DNA of 61,483 nt, from assembly GCA_027676805.1 (NCBI GenBank), contig JAQENU010000015.1:1-61483 (forward strand), written 5' to 3'. A model generated the notes under the pieces. That model was given only the letters and a program-made list of their open reading frames with translations, did not search any database and had not been told where the DNA came from. A program made the position numbers and the translations under genes. Positions within the stretch are counted from its first letter, which is position 1; each line of letters starts with the position of its first letter. This DNA is from Coprobacillaceae bacterium UN01-12pH3A (GTDB lineage Bacteria > Bacillota_I > Bacilli_A > Erysipelotrichales > Coprobacillaceae). Of the stretch, positions 7,780-17,043 are shown in pieces.

Positions 7780-9795
7780 ATGAAAAGTAAACCAACGAGT
7801 TTAATTAAAACGATATTGCCTTGGCTGTTACTGTTAATCTTAATTGGCGCTGCATACACCATGCTTAATCCTAGTACAAGCAAAACATTAACAACTAGTG
7901 AATATGAAGCATTGGTAGAAAGCGGAACAAAGATTGAAGAAGCTGAAATTACACCAAGTGATCTCGTAATCAGTATGACGGGGGTATATAAAGAAGACGG
8001 GAAGCCAGTTAAATTCTCAGTCACTTTACCGAATACAGAAACTCAAATGAATGAATTGCAGGCAGCTCTGGCAGCAAGCGGAACGCTGTATACAGTACGT
8101 GATGCTTCCGGAGACGGAATGTTCATGTCTGTCATTATGACTTTCTTGCCAACCATTCTGCTGATTGGTGTTATGTTCTTTATGATGACTAAAATTGGTG
8201 GCGGTGGCGGAAACGCTAAAGCCTTTGAATTTGGGAATTCAAGAGCGAAATTAGAAAAAGATCAAAAGACTCGCTTTACAGATGTAGCGGGTGCTGATGA
8301 AGAAAAAGAGGAATTAAAAGAATTAGTAGAATTCCTTAAAAATCCTAAGAAATTTGCTGCAATGGGTGCAAAAATTCCTAAAGGGGTATTATTAGTAGGA
8401 CCGCCAGGTACCGGGAAGACTTTGCTTGCCAGAGCGGTATCCGGAGAAGCTAATGTGCCATTCTTCTCTATTTCAGGTTCTGAATTCGTTGAAATGTTTG
8501 TCGGAGTTGGTGCCGGAAGAGTTAGAGATATGTTTAAAAAAGCAAAAGAAAATGCACCATGTATCATCTTTATTGATGAAATTGATGCAGTAGGACGTCA
8601 AAGAGGCAGTGGGATCGGTGGCGGACACGATGAACGTGAACAAACATTGAACCAGTTATTAGTTGAAATGGATGGATTTGCCGGAAATGAAGGAATTATC
8701 ATTTTAGCGGCGACAAACCGTGCGGATGTATTAGATCCTGCGTTATTAAGACCAGGTCGATTTGACCGTCAGATTCAGGTTGCTAATCCAGATAAACGTG
8801 CGCGTGCACAAATCTTACAGGTACATGCCAGAAATAAAAAGTTTGCAGCAGATGTCAACTTTGATAATATTGCGGCTCGTACACCGGGATTCAGTGGTGC
8901 TGAATTACAGAACGTATTAAATGAAGCGGCTTTATTGGCAGTTCGTTTAGGACGCGATGTTATTACAATGGATGATATTGATGAAGGAATCGACCGTGTT
9001 ATTGGCGGACCAGCTAAAAAATCACGTAAATATACTGAAAAAGAACGTAAATTGGTGGCTTATCATGAAGCGGGTCACGCTATTATTGGGTTAACATTGG
9101 AAGATGCCAATAAGGTACAAAAGGTAACCATTATTCCACGTGGAAATGCCGGTGGTTATAATTTGATGACACCTAAAGAAGAAACCTATTTCCAAACAAA
9201 AAGCCAATTAGAGGCTAGTATTACTGGATTTATGGGTGGACGTGTGGCAGAAGAGATCTTCTTTGGCGATGTAAGTTCAGGGGCACAAAATGATATTGAA
9301 CAGGCAACACGTTTAGCTCGTTTAATGGTTACTGAGCTGGGAATGTCTGAATTAGGACCAATCAAATATGGAAGCGGACAGGATTCGGTGTTCTTAGGAA
9401 GAGACTATACTTCAACGAATAACGATCATTCTGGGCAAGTTGCTTTTGAAATCGATCAGCAGGTACGTAAGATTATTGATGAGTGCTACAAGGAATGTAC
9501 GCGTATTATCAATGAGAATAAAGATAAGTTAGAGTTGATTGCTGCTGCTTTATTAGAATATGAAACATTGGCAAACGAACAAATCGAAGCTTTATATGCG
9601 ACTGGTAAAATGCCGGAAGTCAGTGGTAAGACAACAAATGGTACAGATGTTATTTTACCTGCTGAAATTACTTTCAGTGATCAGGAAGAAGAAAAAAAGG
9701 CTGTGGAAAGTGAAACCGCTCCGGCTGAAGAACCAAGAGTGCGCAAGCCTGTTTCTTATGAAGATTTAGACGATTTAATTGATGATATGAAATAA
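7780..9795 (+). CDS. ftsH: ATP-dependent zinc metalloprotease FtsH
   Basis: This is a 671-residue membrane-anchored AAA+ protease. Two transmembrane segments (about residues 9-28 and 112-136) flank an extracytoplasmic domain. A glycine-rich linker leads to the AAA module with Walker A GPPGTGKT (207-214), Walker B IIFIDEID and the second region of homology ([20 protein letters not shown]). The zinc site HEAGH lies at 429-433. It degrades unstable cytoplasmic and membrane proteins. AGGAGAAGTGT precedes the start. The acidic C-terminal tail ([16 protein letters not shown]) is typical of Gram-positive FtsH. Confidence 0.97.
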   Translation: MKSKPTSLIKTILPWLLLLILIGAAYTMLNPSTSKTLTTSEYEALVESGTKIEEAEITPSDLVISMTGVYKEDGKPVKFSVTLPNTETQMNELQAALAASGTLYTVRDASGDGMFMSVIMTFLPTILLIGVMFFMMTKIGGGGGNAKAFEFGNSRAKLEKDQKTRFTDVAGADEEKEELKELVEFLKNPKKFAAMGAKIPKGVLLVGPPGTGKTLLARAVSGEANVPFFSISGSEFVEMFVGVGAGRVRDMFKKAKENAPCIIFIDEIDAVGRQRGSGIGGGHDEREQTLNQLLVEMDGFAGNEGIIILAATNRADVLDPALLRPGRFDRQIQVANPDKRARAQILQVHARNKKFAADVNFDNIAARTPGFSGAELQNVLNEAALLAVRLGRDVITMDDIDEGIDRVIGGPAKKSRKYTEKERKLVAYHEAGHAIIGLTLEDANKVQKVTIIPRGNAGGYNLMTPKEETYFQTKSQLEASITGFMGGRVAEEIFFGDVSSGAQNDIEQATRLARLMVTELGMSELGPIKYGSGQDSVFLGRDYTSTNNDHSGQVAFEIDQQVRKIIDECYKECTRIINENKDKLELIAAALLEYETLANEQIEALYATGKMPEVSGKTTNGTDVILPAEITFSDQEEEKKAVESETAPAEEPRVRKPVSYEDLDDLIDDMK

Positions 9796-9888
9796 TAGAT
9801 TTGGGGTTGGCGAAGCCAGCTCCTTATTAATTTCAATAATGACTTTTTTTTACTTGCACTTTTGTATATAATGAGATAGGTGATAACA

Positions 9889-9999
9889 ATGACAAAAAAC
9901 AATCGTAAAAAAGTAAATAAATTCTTAGTAATCATGATCATTTTCGCAATGGTCGTTCCAAGCCTGATTACGGCTTTGATTATCTTATTTGGAGGATAG
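9889..9999 (+). CDS. 36-residue single-span membrane protein (DUF4044-like)
   Basis: An ATG at 9889 opens a 36-codon frame: a basic N-terminus (MTKNNRKKVNKF), one hydrophobic helix of about 20 residues, and a GG end. GATAGGTGATAAC upstream provides a ribosome site, and its stop codon lies one base before the hslO start, with the hslO ribosome site (GGAGG) inside its last codons. That tight coupling argues that it is translated. The basic-head, single-helix layout resembles the tiny DUF4044 proteins of lactobacilli and streptococci; this family match is from memory. Confidence 0.6.
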   Translation: MTKNNRKKVNKFLVIMIIFAMVVPSLITALIILFGG

Positions 10000-10000
10000 T

Positions 10001-10873
10001 ATGAAAGATTATTTAGTAAGAGGTATTGCAGACAGTAAAAATGTACGTGTATTTGCTTGTTCGACAACGAACCTTTTAGAAGAAGCAAGACAAAAACATG
10101 GACTTTGGCCTACTGCCTCTGCGGCATTAGGAAGAATGATGTCTGTGGTTTTAATGATGGGAAGCATGATGAAAAGTGAAAAAAGCTTATCGTGCACAAT
10201 TAATGGTGGCGGTCCGATCGGAACGATGATTTGCAGCACTAAAGGTGATGGTAAGATCAAAGGCTTTGTTGCAAATCCGGAAGTTCATTATACTTATAAT
10301 GATACCGGAAAATTAGCGGTAGGTGTTGCTGTTGGAAAAGAAGGCTATTTGGAAGTAGTCCGTGATATGCAGCTTAGAGAAGCCTTCAGCGGCCGCGTGG
10401 CTTTGCAGACCGGTGAGATTGGTGACGATTTCTCTTATTATTTTGCAGCCAGTGAACAAGTCCCTTCTGTAGTTTCAGTAGGTGTATTAGTAAATGATAC
10501 AAATGAGATATTAGCAAGCGGAGGTTTTATTATTCAATTACTGCCTGATGCAACCGATGAGGATATTGAGTATATTGAAGAAAAAATGAAGGATTTCCCT
10601 GCTGTATCTGCTTTAATCCGTGAAGGAAAAACTCCGGAACAAATCTTAGAGATGATTTTTCCTGACGTTAAAATACTGGATTATCAGGATCTTTCTTTCG
10701 AATGCGACTGTTCAAGGGAAAGAATGGCAGAAGCGTTATACAGTATTGGAAAAAAGGAGTTAACGGCGATGATTGATGAAGATCATGGATGTGAAATCAA
10801 ATGTCATTTCTGTAATACAGCATATCAGTTTAATGAAGAAGAACTATCAGCAATCCGTGATTCAATTAAATAA
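10001..10873 (+). CDS. hslO: Hsp33 redox-regulated chaperone
   Basis: This 290-residue protein matches Hsp33: an N-terminal chaperone core (RGIADSKNVRVFACSTTNLLEEAR) and a C-terminal zinc redox switch with CDC at C235/C237 and CHFC at C268/C271. Oxidation releases zinc and unfolds the linker, turning the protein into a holdase for unfolding proteins under oxidative stress. The ATG at 10001 follows GGAGG at 9991; an upstream TTG at 9989 is rejected. Position after ftsH matches the usual Firmicute order. A strong terminator follows. Confidence 0.96.
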   Translation: MKDYLVRGIADSKNVRVFACSTTNLLEEARQKHGLWPTASAALGRMMSVVLMMGSMMKSEKSLSCTINGGGPIGTMICSTKGDGKIKGFVANPEVHYTYNDTGKLAVGVAVGKEGYLEVVRDMQLREAFSGRVALQTGEIGDDFSYYFAASEQVPSVVSVGVLVNDTNEILASGGFIIQLLPDATDEDIEYIEEKMKDFPAVSALIREGKTPEQILEMIFPDVKILDYQDLSFECDCSRERMAEALYSIGKKELTAMIDEDHGCEIKCHFCNTAYQFNEEELSAIRDSIK

Positions 10874-10913
10874 AAAAATACAAAACCAGCATTAAGCTGG
10901 TTTTGCACTATAT
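10874..10913 (+). terminator. Terminator after hslO
   Basis: AAAACCAGC pairs with GCTGGTTTT around ATTAA just after the stop codon. The left arm is preceded by an A-run, so it may work in both directions. Confidence 0.8.
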
Positions 10914-10933
10914 TAGGAATAAACTAATGATTA

Positions 10934-10995
10934 GATAACTTACGTCTATTTTAAATTGGGGGAGGAAAAATAGAGGGGAATCGGTAAGTTATCTG
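10934..10995. other. Nested inverted repeat, possible structured RNA or operator
   Basis: An 11-bp perfect outer stem (AGATAACTTAC at 10934-10944, GTAAGTTATCT at 10985-10995) encloses an inner 7-bp stem (CTATTTT at 10947-10953, AAAATAG at 10968-10974) whose loop is purine-rich with GGGGGAGG. It lies after the hslO terminator and before the predicted dus promoter, so on the plus strand it is not obviously part of either transcript. Its function is unknown. Confidence 0.45.
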
Positions 10996-11037
10996 TACTA
11001 ATTATGTCCGGATTGAAAAGTTATTATACATTTGTTT

Positions 11038-11065
11038 TTGCATATTTTTAAAAATATATTATAAT
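11038..11065 (+). promoter_or_regulatory. Predicted sigma-A promoter of the dus operon
   Basis: TTGCAT (11038-11043) and a perfect TATAAT (11060-11065) are separated by 16 bp, about 33 bp ahead of the dus start codon. Confidence 0.6.
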
Positions 11066-11097
11066 GGGTTAAGTATTAAAATGAAGGAAGTGAAAAG

Positions 11098-12114
11098 ATG
11101 CATATTGGTAATGTAGAGATTAAAAATAGAATTATCATGGCACCCTTGGCCGGTATCACGAATATTGCGTTTCGTAAGATTATTAAATCATTCGGAGCCG
11201 GACTTGTTTATTCCGAGATGGTGAGTGATAAGGCAATTATATATGGAAATAAAAAAACATTAGAAATGCTTCAAGTAGATGAAAGTGAACATCCAATTAG
11301 TATGCAGGTATTTGGCGGGGATAAGGAATCTATTGTGGAAGCTGCTCAATTTATTGACCAGCATTCTAACTGCGATATTATTGACATTAATATGGGATGT
11401 CCGGTGAACAAAGTATTAAAGTCCGATGCCGGAAGTAAGCTTTTGCTTTATCCTGATAAAATATATGATATCGTTAAAGCAACGGTAGCAGCAGTAAGCA
11501 AACCGGTAACAGTAAAGATTCGCAGCGGCTTTGATTTTGACCATATTAATGCAGTAGAAGTGGCAAAACTGATTGAAAAAGCAGGAGCCAGTGCAATTGC
11601 TGTTCATGGACGAACTCGTTCTCAAATGTATGAAGGAAAAGCAGACTGGGGCATTATTAAACAAGTCAAAGAGGCTGTGAGTATTCCTGTCATTGGAAAC
11701 GGCGATGTTAAAACAGCAAAGGATGCACAGCGTATGTTAGACGAAACCGGTGTAGATGCAGTTATGGTGGGACGTGCAGCATTAGGAAACCCATGGGTTA
11801 TTCAGCAGATGGTGGCATATGTAGAAAACGGAATAGAGCTTGCCGATCCAACCTATGAAGAAAGAATAGAGCAATGCTTAAAACATGCTCGGGAATTAAT
11901 TGAATTTGAAGGAGAACGTTTAGCGATTCGAGAAATGCGCGGACATGCCCCTTGGTATATAAAAGGAGTTAAATCTTCCAGCTACGTTAAAAATCAATTG
12001 TCTAAGATTGAAACCTATCAGCAGTTAGAAGAAATCTTAAACGATTATTCAAAGTATTTAAACACTGGGAATAAAAGCATTATTGAAAAATGGGATAAAC
12101 AATGCGACTTTTAG
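11098..12114 (+). CDS. dusB: tRNA-dihydrouridine synthase (DusB-type)
   Basis: This 338-residue FMN enzyme reduces uridine in the D-loop of tRNA to dihydrouridine. It begins [22 protein letters not shown], the typical flavin-binding N-terminus, and carries the catalytic cysteine C101 in [14 protein letters not shown] phosphate-binding segments follow ([17 protein letters not shown] and [12 protein letters not shown]). Length and motifs match the Firmicute DusB group (yacF in B. subtilis). The coding end overlaps the next gene by 13 bp, so translation is probably coupled. Confidence 0.94.
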   Translation: MHIGNVEIKNRIIMAPLAGITNIAFRKIIKSFGAGLVYSEMVSDKAIIYGNKKTLEMLQVDESEHPISMQVFGGDKESIVEAAQFIDQHSNCDIIDINMGCPVNKVLKSDAGSKLLLYPDKIYDIVKATVAAVSKPVTVKIRSGFDFDHINAVEVAKLIEKAGASAIAVHGRTRSQMYEGKADWGIIKQVKEAVSIPVIGNGDVKTAKDAQRMLDETGVDAVMVGRAALGNPWVIQQMVAYVENGIELADPTYEERIEQCLKHARELIEFEGERLAIREMRGHAPWYIKGVKSSSYVKNQLSKIETYQQLEEILNDYSKYLNTGNKSIIEKWDKQCDF

Positions 12115-12545
12115 TTGATGGAGATGCCTGTCCTGTATTGCGCCTTGTTGAAGAGATCGCACAAGAAAAACATCTGGAGCTGGATATTTTCTGTGATATG
12201 AATCATGCTTTATACAGCGATATTGGAAGAGTGCATATCATTGATCAGGGAGCAGATGCTGTTGATTTTGCTTTGCTAAAGATGGTCAGTAAAGGGGATA
12301 TTGTGATAACACAGGATTATGGGCTAGCAACCCTTGTCTTATCCAAAGGAGCAAATGCTCTGCATCCTGATGGCCGTCTTTATAATAATGATAATATCGA
12401 AGAAATGCTGTTTGGCCGCTATGTGAGTAAAAAGCAGCGTCAATCCAAACAAAAAGTCCACTTACGCGGACCAAAAAAACGAACTCGAGAAGATGATGAA
12501 TATTTTTATCAACAGCTTCTATTATTAATTGAAACCAATCAGTAA
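12102..12545 (+). CDS. YaiI/YqxD family (DUF188) protein
   Basis: The 147 residues open with [12 protein letters not shown], the hallmark of the YaiI/YqxD (DUF188) family, and contain [20 protein letters not shown], the PIN-like acidic core. The acidic pattern suggests a metal-dependent nuclease fold, but no activity is established for the family. The C-terminus is basic ([22 protein letters not shown]), consistent with nucleic-acid binding. The start overlaps the end of dusB, so the pair forms one operon. Confidence 0.88.
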   Translation: MRLLVDGDACPVLRLVEEIAQEKHLELDIFCDMNHALYSDIGRVHIIDQGADAVDFALLKMVSKGDIVITQDYGLATLVLSKGANALHPDGRLYNNDNIEEMLFGRYVSKKQRQSKQKVHLRGPKKRTREDDEYFYQQLLLLIETNQ

Positions 12546-12562
12546 CGGGTTTCAATTTTTTT
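12529..12562 (+). terminator. Terminator of the dusB-yaiI operon, shared with the convergent GNAT gene
   Basis: ATTGAAACC pairs with GGGTTTCAAT around a 10-nt loop, followed by seven T residues. It lies between convergent genes and could end both transcripts. Confidence 0.75.
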
Positions 12563-13010
12563 ATAGTTTTTTAAGGAAAGCCTTCTTAGCGTTAGGATCA
12601 AAACCGCAGCTTTTATAAAAATTCAGTGTACTCTCTTCTTTAGAACCAGTCATCAGCATTACTTTATAGCAATCTGCTTCTCTTGCAATCGTGATTGCTT
12701 GATCAATCAGCATGGAAGCATAATGCTGACCACGATAGTCGTTATGTGTAACAACATTTTCAATGAGGGCATAAGGACGATGGTTATGTGTAAGATTTCT
12801 GATGATAATAAGGGTAACAGATGATACAACATGCTGATTCTTGATCCCGACAAGCAAGTGGTAATAGGGATCTTGTTCAAATGAAGCAATCATCTTTTTC
12901 CAAACATCAATATCCTGTGGCTCTTGCGGTGGGGTTGACGTTAAATGGTTCAAATAAAGTTCTTTCAAATCTTCAGCATTATCTATATTAGCTTTTCTGA
13001 TTTCAATCAT
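12561..13010 (-). CDS. GNAT-family N-acetyltransferase
   Basis: This 149-residue protein has a complete single GNAT domain. It begins MIEIRKANIDNAEDLKELY, has the beta4-alpha3 acetyl-CoA motif VVTHNDYRGQHYASMLIDQAI and ends with the FYKSCGFDP motif typical of the superfamily. The acceptor substrate is unknown. AAAGGAGATTTTT precedes the start. It is monocistronic and convergent with the dus operon. Confidence 0.88.
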   Translation of the reverse strand: MIEIRKANIDNAEDLKELYLNHLTSTPPQEPQDIDVWKKMIASFEQDPYYHLLVGIKNQHVVSSVTLIIIRNLTHNHRPYALIENVVTHNDYRGQHYASMLIDQAITIAREADCYKVMLMTGSKEESTLNFYKSCGFDPNAKKAFLKKL

Positions 13011-13110
13011 AAAAATCTCCTTTACTTTTCTTTAATTTATATATACTTCTGATGAGAAGTCAATAGTACAGATAGTTTCTCTATTAAAAAATAGGTATTA
13101 TTGTATAAAT

Positions 13111-13164
13111 CTATTGACAAACAATAGATATAACGTTATATTGTATATATACGATATATACAAT
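13111..13164 (+). promoter_or_regulatory. Promoter with three tandem palindromic operators
   Basis: TTGACA (13114-13119) and TATATT (13137-13142) are 17 bp apart, a near-consensus sigma-A promoter. Three palindromes run through it: CTATTG-acaaa-CAATAG (13111-13127) over the -35, ATATAACGTTATAT (13128-13141) over the -10, and an 11-bp-arm palindrome beginning ATTGTATATAT (13140-13164) over the start site. They are the obvious operators for the GntR-type regulator encoded at the end of the operon. Confidence 0.75.
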
Positions 13165-13182
13165 ATATAAGGAGAGATAAAA

Positions 13183-14040
13183 ATGACACAGTTACTATCA
13201 GTGAAAAATTTAAACAAGCGTTTTCCTAATTTTCAATTAAAAAATATAAATGTGGAATTAGACGGAGGTTTGGTTTTAGGCTTGATCGGTGAAAATGGTG
13301 CCGGTAAAACGACTTTCTTAAAGTGTATCTTGAATATGATGCATATTGACAGTGGTGAGGTTCTAATATTCGGACAAAATATGAGTAACACTGAAAAAGA
13401 TGTGAAAAAAGAACTAGGGGTTGTTTTTGAACAGTGTCCATTTGGAGATCATATAGAAATTAAAGATGTGGCGGATATCATCAAAAGAATGCATCCAAAA
13501 TTTAATGAAGCAAAGTTTTATGATTATACGGAACATTTTGGATTACCCAGAAAACAGAAAATAAAAACTTTTTCAAAAGGAATGAAAATGAAGCTTTCCA
13601 TCGTGACCGCTTTGGCATGTGATCCAAGATTACTTATATTAGATGAACCTACCAGTGGATTAGATCCTGTAGTTCGAGGTGAAATCTTGGATATCTTCTC
13701 AGATTTTGTAAGTGATGAAGAACATGGCATCATCTTTTCAAGTCATATTACCAGTGATATTGAACAGATTGCAGATTATGTTGTTTATATTGACCATGGA
13801 CAAATTGTTTTCAATAAGGAAAAGGATGAAATCAGAGATAACTTTGCTATTGTTAAAATGACGGCAGAACAATTTAGTCATTTTGATCCACAGCTTTGTC
13901 TAGGGTATGAAAAAAGTCAGTTTGGCGTTGAAGCATTGGTAGAAAATAAATCAGACATTCAAGAAGCTTATCCGGAATTAATATTTGAACGTGTAAATCT
14001 TGATCAAATCATGAGATACCATAGTAAGGGAGGAAAATAA
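13183..14040 (+). CDS. ABC transporter ATP-binding protein (YtrB-like)
   Basis: This 285-residue nucleotide-binding domain has Walker A GENGAGKTT near residue 40, signature FSKGMKMKLS (a variant of LSGGQ), Walker B LLILDEPTSGLDP and the switch histidine in FSSHITSDIEQ. The sequence style matches the YtrB/EcsA-like export ATPases that pair with a small permease under a YtrA-type GntR repressor. Two bases separate it from the permease gene, so they form one transporter. The substrate is unknown; in B. subtilis the ytr system responds to cell-wall-active antibiotics. Confidence 0.9.
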   Translation: MTQLLSVKNLNKRFPNFQLKNINVELDGGLVLGLIGENGAGKTTFLKCILNMMHIDSGEVLIFGQNMSNTEKDVKKELGVVFEQCPFGDHIEIKDVADIIKRMHPKFNEAKFYDYTEHFGLPRKQKIKTFSKGMKMKLSIVTALACDPRLLILDEPTSGLDPVVRGEILDIFSDFVSDEEHGIIFSSHITSDIEQIADYVVYIDHGQIVFNKEKDEIRDNFAIVKMTAEQFSHFDPQLCLGYEKSQFGVEALVENKSDIQEAYPELIFERVNLDQIMRYHSKGGK

Positions 14041-14041
14041 A

Positions 14042-14680
14042 ATGACTGGATTAATGTTTAAAGATCTAATAAATTTAAAATCTTATGCTAAATCTGTTGG
14101 TTTAATGTGTGCTGTTTTCTTAGTCATTAGTATTATGAATCAATCACCATCTTTCTTTACCGGATATATTCAAATGCTGAGCATTGTTCTTATCTTGGCT
14201 ACATTTGGATATGATGAACGAGTAGAATGGGATCACTATGCAATGACCTTGCCAATTAAGCGAAGTGATATTGTTAAATCTAAATATATCCTTGCTTATG
14301 GCACTGTTCTTCTTATGACGATTATCGGAGCGATAACTATTGTGATTGTCAATCTGATTCAAAATAAGGACATTATGGCAGATGGAAATATGTTTGCGAA
14401 CATATTGATTGCATCCATTGTCAGTCTCGTGATAGCAGTCGTTATTCCCTTCACTTTTAAATATGGAAGTGAAAAAGGTCGCTATGTCATGATGTCTATT
14501 GTTGTGATTCCTTTTGGCTTCGCTGCTATATTAAATGCACTGAATGTCTCAATGGAAAGTGTTGTTCAATTTGTAGAGATGCTTTCTAAATACCCCGTTA
14601 TATATCCTTTTGTTATTATTATTGCAATAGGAATTTCCTACATGTTTTCAATCAAAATTTTTGATAAGAAAGAATTTTAA
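14042..14680 (+). CDS. ABC-2 type permease
   Basis: This 212-residue integral membrane protein has about six hydrophobic segments, starting MTGLMFKDLINLKSYAKSV, the usual amphipathic entry of ABC-2 type permeases. The cytoplasmic loop DERVEWDHYAMTLPIKRSDIVKSKY is the ATPase-contacting motif seen in this family. It partners the ATPase encoded 2 bp upstream. GGGAGGAAAATAAA provides the ribosome site. Confidence 0.88.
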   Translation: MTGLMFKDLINLKSYAKSVGLMCAVFLVISIMNQSPSFFTGYIQMLSIVLILATFGYDERVEWDHYAMTLPIKRSDIVKSKYILAYGTVLLMTIIGAITIVIVNLIQNKDIMADGNMFANILIASIVSLVIAVVIPFTFKYGSEKGRYVMMSIVVIPFGFAAILNALNVSMESVVQFVEMLSKYPVIYPFVIIIAIGISYMFSIKIFDKKEF

Positions 14681-14727
14681 TTGACAAATTATAGAATATT
14701 TGGTTGTATTAAAGAAAGGATTGGGGT

Positions 14728-15102
14728 GTGAAAATGGATATTATCATAAATAATGCGAGTAATCAACCATTATATGAACAGATTGTCACACAGATTAAGC
14801 AATTAATCATTTCCAATATTTTAAAAGAGGGAGAAGCGCTTCCCTCTATGCGTTTGTTAGCAAAAGAATTGAAAATCAGTGTCATCACGACAAAGCGAGC
14901 ATACGAAGAACTCGAAAGAGAAGGGTTCATTGAAACGGTTACCGGTAAGGGAAGCTTTGTTTCAGCAAAAAATCCGGAGCTTCTTAAAGAAGAAAGCTAC
15001 CGAATCATTGAACAATATTTAAATAAAGTAGTGGAAAAAGCGAAGCTATGCGGATTAAGTAAACAGGAAATACTAGAATTATTAGATACATTATATGAAT
15101 AA
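14728..15102 (+). CDS. GntR-family regulator, YtrA subfamily
   Basis: This 124-residue protein has an N-terminal GntR winged helix (QPLYEQIVTQIKQLIISNILKEGE, then PSMRLLAKELKISVITTKRAYEELEREGFIETV) and only a short C-terminal dimerisation helix pair, which defines the YtrA subfamily. Such proteins repress their own ABC transporter operon. It is the third gene of that operon. A GTG at 14728 or an ATG at 14734 could serve as start. The three palindromes at 13111-13164 are the expected binding sites. Confidence 0.92.
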   Translation: MKMDIIINNASNQPLYEQIVTQIKQLIISNILKEGEALPSMRLLAKELKISVITTKRAYEELEREGFIETVTGKGSFVSAKNPELLKEESYRIIEQYLNKVVEKAKLCGLSKQEILELLDTLYE

Positions 15103-15130
15103 AGGGATCCTTGTGATCCCTCGTTTTTTA
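15103..15130. terminator. Bidirectional terminator between gntR and kdgK
   Basis: AGGGATC pairs with GATCCCT across CTTGT, followed by TCGTTTTTTA on the plus strand. It separates convergent genes. Confidence 0.75.
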
Positions 15131-16063
15131 TTTATTCATAAATGTATTTAACTGATCGACTGTTGGCAGACCTTCATTATCCCCCATAACACTGACTTGC
15201 ATTGCCCCAATAGCATTTGCTCGGTCACTGGCTTCTTTTAAAGAAAGTCCTTCGAGTACTGCACTGATTATGCCTACCGCAAAGCCATCCCCGGCACCAA
15301 CGGTATCAACAACTTTTTCAACTTTATAGCCCGGTTGTATGAAGCATTCCTGATCGCTTTTTACGAATGCCCCGTCACTTCCTAATTTAATAATCACTTG
15401 TTTAATTCCCATCTGATGATAATAATCCGCTATTTTATTAGGATCATCACTTCCCATCAGGATTTTAGCCTCACTGATTCCCGGCAGAATCATATCGGCA
15501 TAAGCAGCAATTTCATGAATAGTTTCGATCATTACTTTTTCACTAGACCATAAAAGCGGGCGCAAATTAGGATCGAATGAAATCTTTAAACCGCTTGATT
15601 TAGCTTTTTTAACAAGCCGCATTGTCGCTTCACGACAGTTTTCGCTTAATGCACATGGAATCCCCGTTACATGAAGCAAATCGTATTGGTCTAAGTTTAA
15701 TGTATCTATAATACTAGGATCCATTTGAGAAAAGGCAGACCCTTTGCGATAATAGGCAATTTCTGGATCTCCAATTTTAACAATGTTTTTCATCATCATT
15801 CCTGTTTTATAAATGGGATCATAAGTAATCATTGATGTATCAATATTTTCTTCAATTAATCTTTGACTAATGCCATGACCTAATGGGTCTTCTCCTAATC
15901 TTGTCAGGTAAGTGACTTCATGACCTAGACGAACGAGTCCGATACCAACATTAATTTCAGCCCCCGCTAAACTGCGCTCAAATTTTTTTACTTCTTTTAA
16001 AGAACCATATTCCGTAGCGGTAAAAAGAGCCATGGGTTCTCCAAATAGTAATATCTTTGCCAT
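15128..16063 (-). CDS. kdgK: 2-keto-3-deoxygluconate kinase (PfkB family)
   Basis: This 311-residue sugar kinase of the PfkB/ribokinase family has the N-terminal signature LAGAEINVGIGLVRLGHEV and the C-terminal catalytic motif DTVGAGDGFAVG with the base aspartate. It most likely phosphorylates 2-keto-3-deoxygluconate to KDPG. The call as KDG kinase rests on its direct linkage to KDPG aldolase: its ATG overlaps the aldolase stop by one base. It is the last gene of a three-gene minus-strand operon. Confidence 0.88.
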   Translation of the reverse strand: MAKILLFGEPMALFTATEYGSLKEVKKFERSLAGAEINVGIGLVRLGHEVTYLTRLGEDPLGHGISQRLIEENIDTSMITYDPIYKTGMMMKNIVKIGDPEIAYYRKGSAFSQMDPSIIDTLNLDQYDLLHVTGIPCALSENCREATMRLVKKAKSSGLKISFDPNLRPLLWSSEKVMIETIHEIAAYADMILPGISEAKILMGSDDPNKIADYYHQMGIKQVIIKLGSDGAFVKSDQECFIQPGYKVEKVVDTVGAGDGFAVGIISAVLEGLSLKEASDRANAIGAMQVSVMGDNEGLPTVDQLNTFMNK

Positions 16064-17031
16064 TATTTCACCTTCTTATCTATCAAATGACAAGCCATGT
16101 CGCCAATTTTTTCTTTCAGATAAATAAAGGTAATTTCTCCCAATTCATTTTTACGAACTGTCTCATAATCAAATGTATAGCCTGCTTTTTCAAGGAAAAA
16201 GATCGCTCTTTGAAGATTAGCGGTTGAAAATCCTAAATGACCATTAGTTCCCGGAGAACCTGCAGGCATCACTTCTAAACGATCAACAAATATAGAAGCT
16301 GGCTTCACGTCTAACGGTGCTCCTAAAAATTGGCTGAAGCGATGTGCTGTCTGTGAACTGGACTGATCTTTTGGACTATTTATACCTACATGATGAAATT
16401 GAATATCCAGCATTTTTAAAACCGCAAGTCGTGTTAATTCAGCAATTTCATCAAAGCGTTTTTCTTTTACTAAAGTATCCGGCACCATCCAAGTTCCACC
16501 ACAAGCAATAATCTTGTCAAACTCTAAATAACTGTTCAAATTATCTGGGTTAATTCCTCCTGTAGGCATGAATTTTAGCTGCCCATAAGGGGCTGACATA
16601 GCTTTGATGCTTTTTAAACCACCGCTTGCTTCAGCAGGAAAGAATTTAACAACATCTAAGCCAAATTCAATTGCTTTTTCCATATCACTAGGACATGATG
16701 TTCCTGGTATGATAGGATAATTTTTTTCTAAACAATAGGCAACTGTATTAGGATTGAAGCCCGGAGAGATAATGAATTCACTTCCAGCTTCAATGGCTTC
16801 ATCAACTTGCTTACTGTTTAAGACCGTTCCGGCACCAATCAGCATATCGGGGCAAGCCTGCTTCATTGCTTTGATAGCTTCAGCAGCACAATCTGTTCTA
16901 AATGTTACTTCTGCTACCGGTAAGCCACCTTGACACAGGGCTTTTGCTAAAGGGACAGCATCCTCTAGTCTTTCTATCTTAATAACGGGAACAATCCCAT
17001 ACTTTGCTAATTTTTCAACAATTGGATACAT
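16063..17031 (-). CDS. KDPG/KHG aldolase fused to a VOC-type domain
   Basis: Residues 1 to about 205 form a class I KDPG/KHG aldolase: E41 and R45 in AEVTFRTD, GAGTVLN, FIISPGFNP, and the Schiff-base lysine K129 in DVVKFFPAEA, then FMPTGGINPDN. It splits KDPG to pyruvate and glyceraldehyde-3-phosphate. Residues about 212-320 are a second domain with the vicinal-oxygen-chelate pattern (LDIQFHHVGINSPK ... GHLGFSTANLQRAIFFLEKAG). A normal KDPG aldolase is about 205-215 residues, so this is a true fusion. The role of the extra domain is unknown. It lies 12 bp after the dehydratase gene. Confidence 0.9.
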   Translation of the reverse strand: MYPIVEKLAKYGIVPVIKIERLEDAVPLAKALCQGGLPVAEVTFRTDCAAEAIKAMKQACPDMLIGAGTVLNSKQVDEAIEAGSEFIISPGFNPNTVAYCLEKNYPIIPGTSCPSDMEKAIEFGLDVVKFFPAEASGGLKSIKAMSAPYGQLKFMPTGGINPDNLNSYLEFDKIIACGGTWMVPDTLVKEKRFDEIAELTRLAVLKMLDIQFHHVGINSPKDQSSSQTAHRFSQFLGAPLDVKPASIFVDRLEVMPAGSPGTNGHLGFSTANLQRAIFFLEKAGYTFDYETVRKNELGEITFIYLKEKIGDMACHLIDKKVK

Positions 17032-17043
17032 GATATTTCCTCC

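Noticed and set aside
9796..9830. Weak hairpin GGTTGGC/GCCAGC after ftsH considered as a terminator
   Set aside because: No T-run follows directly and the pairing is short; read-through to the small ORF and hslO is possible.
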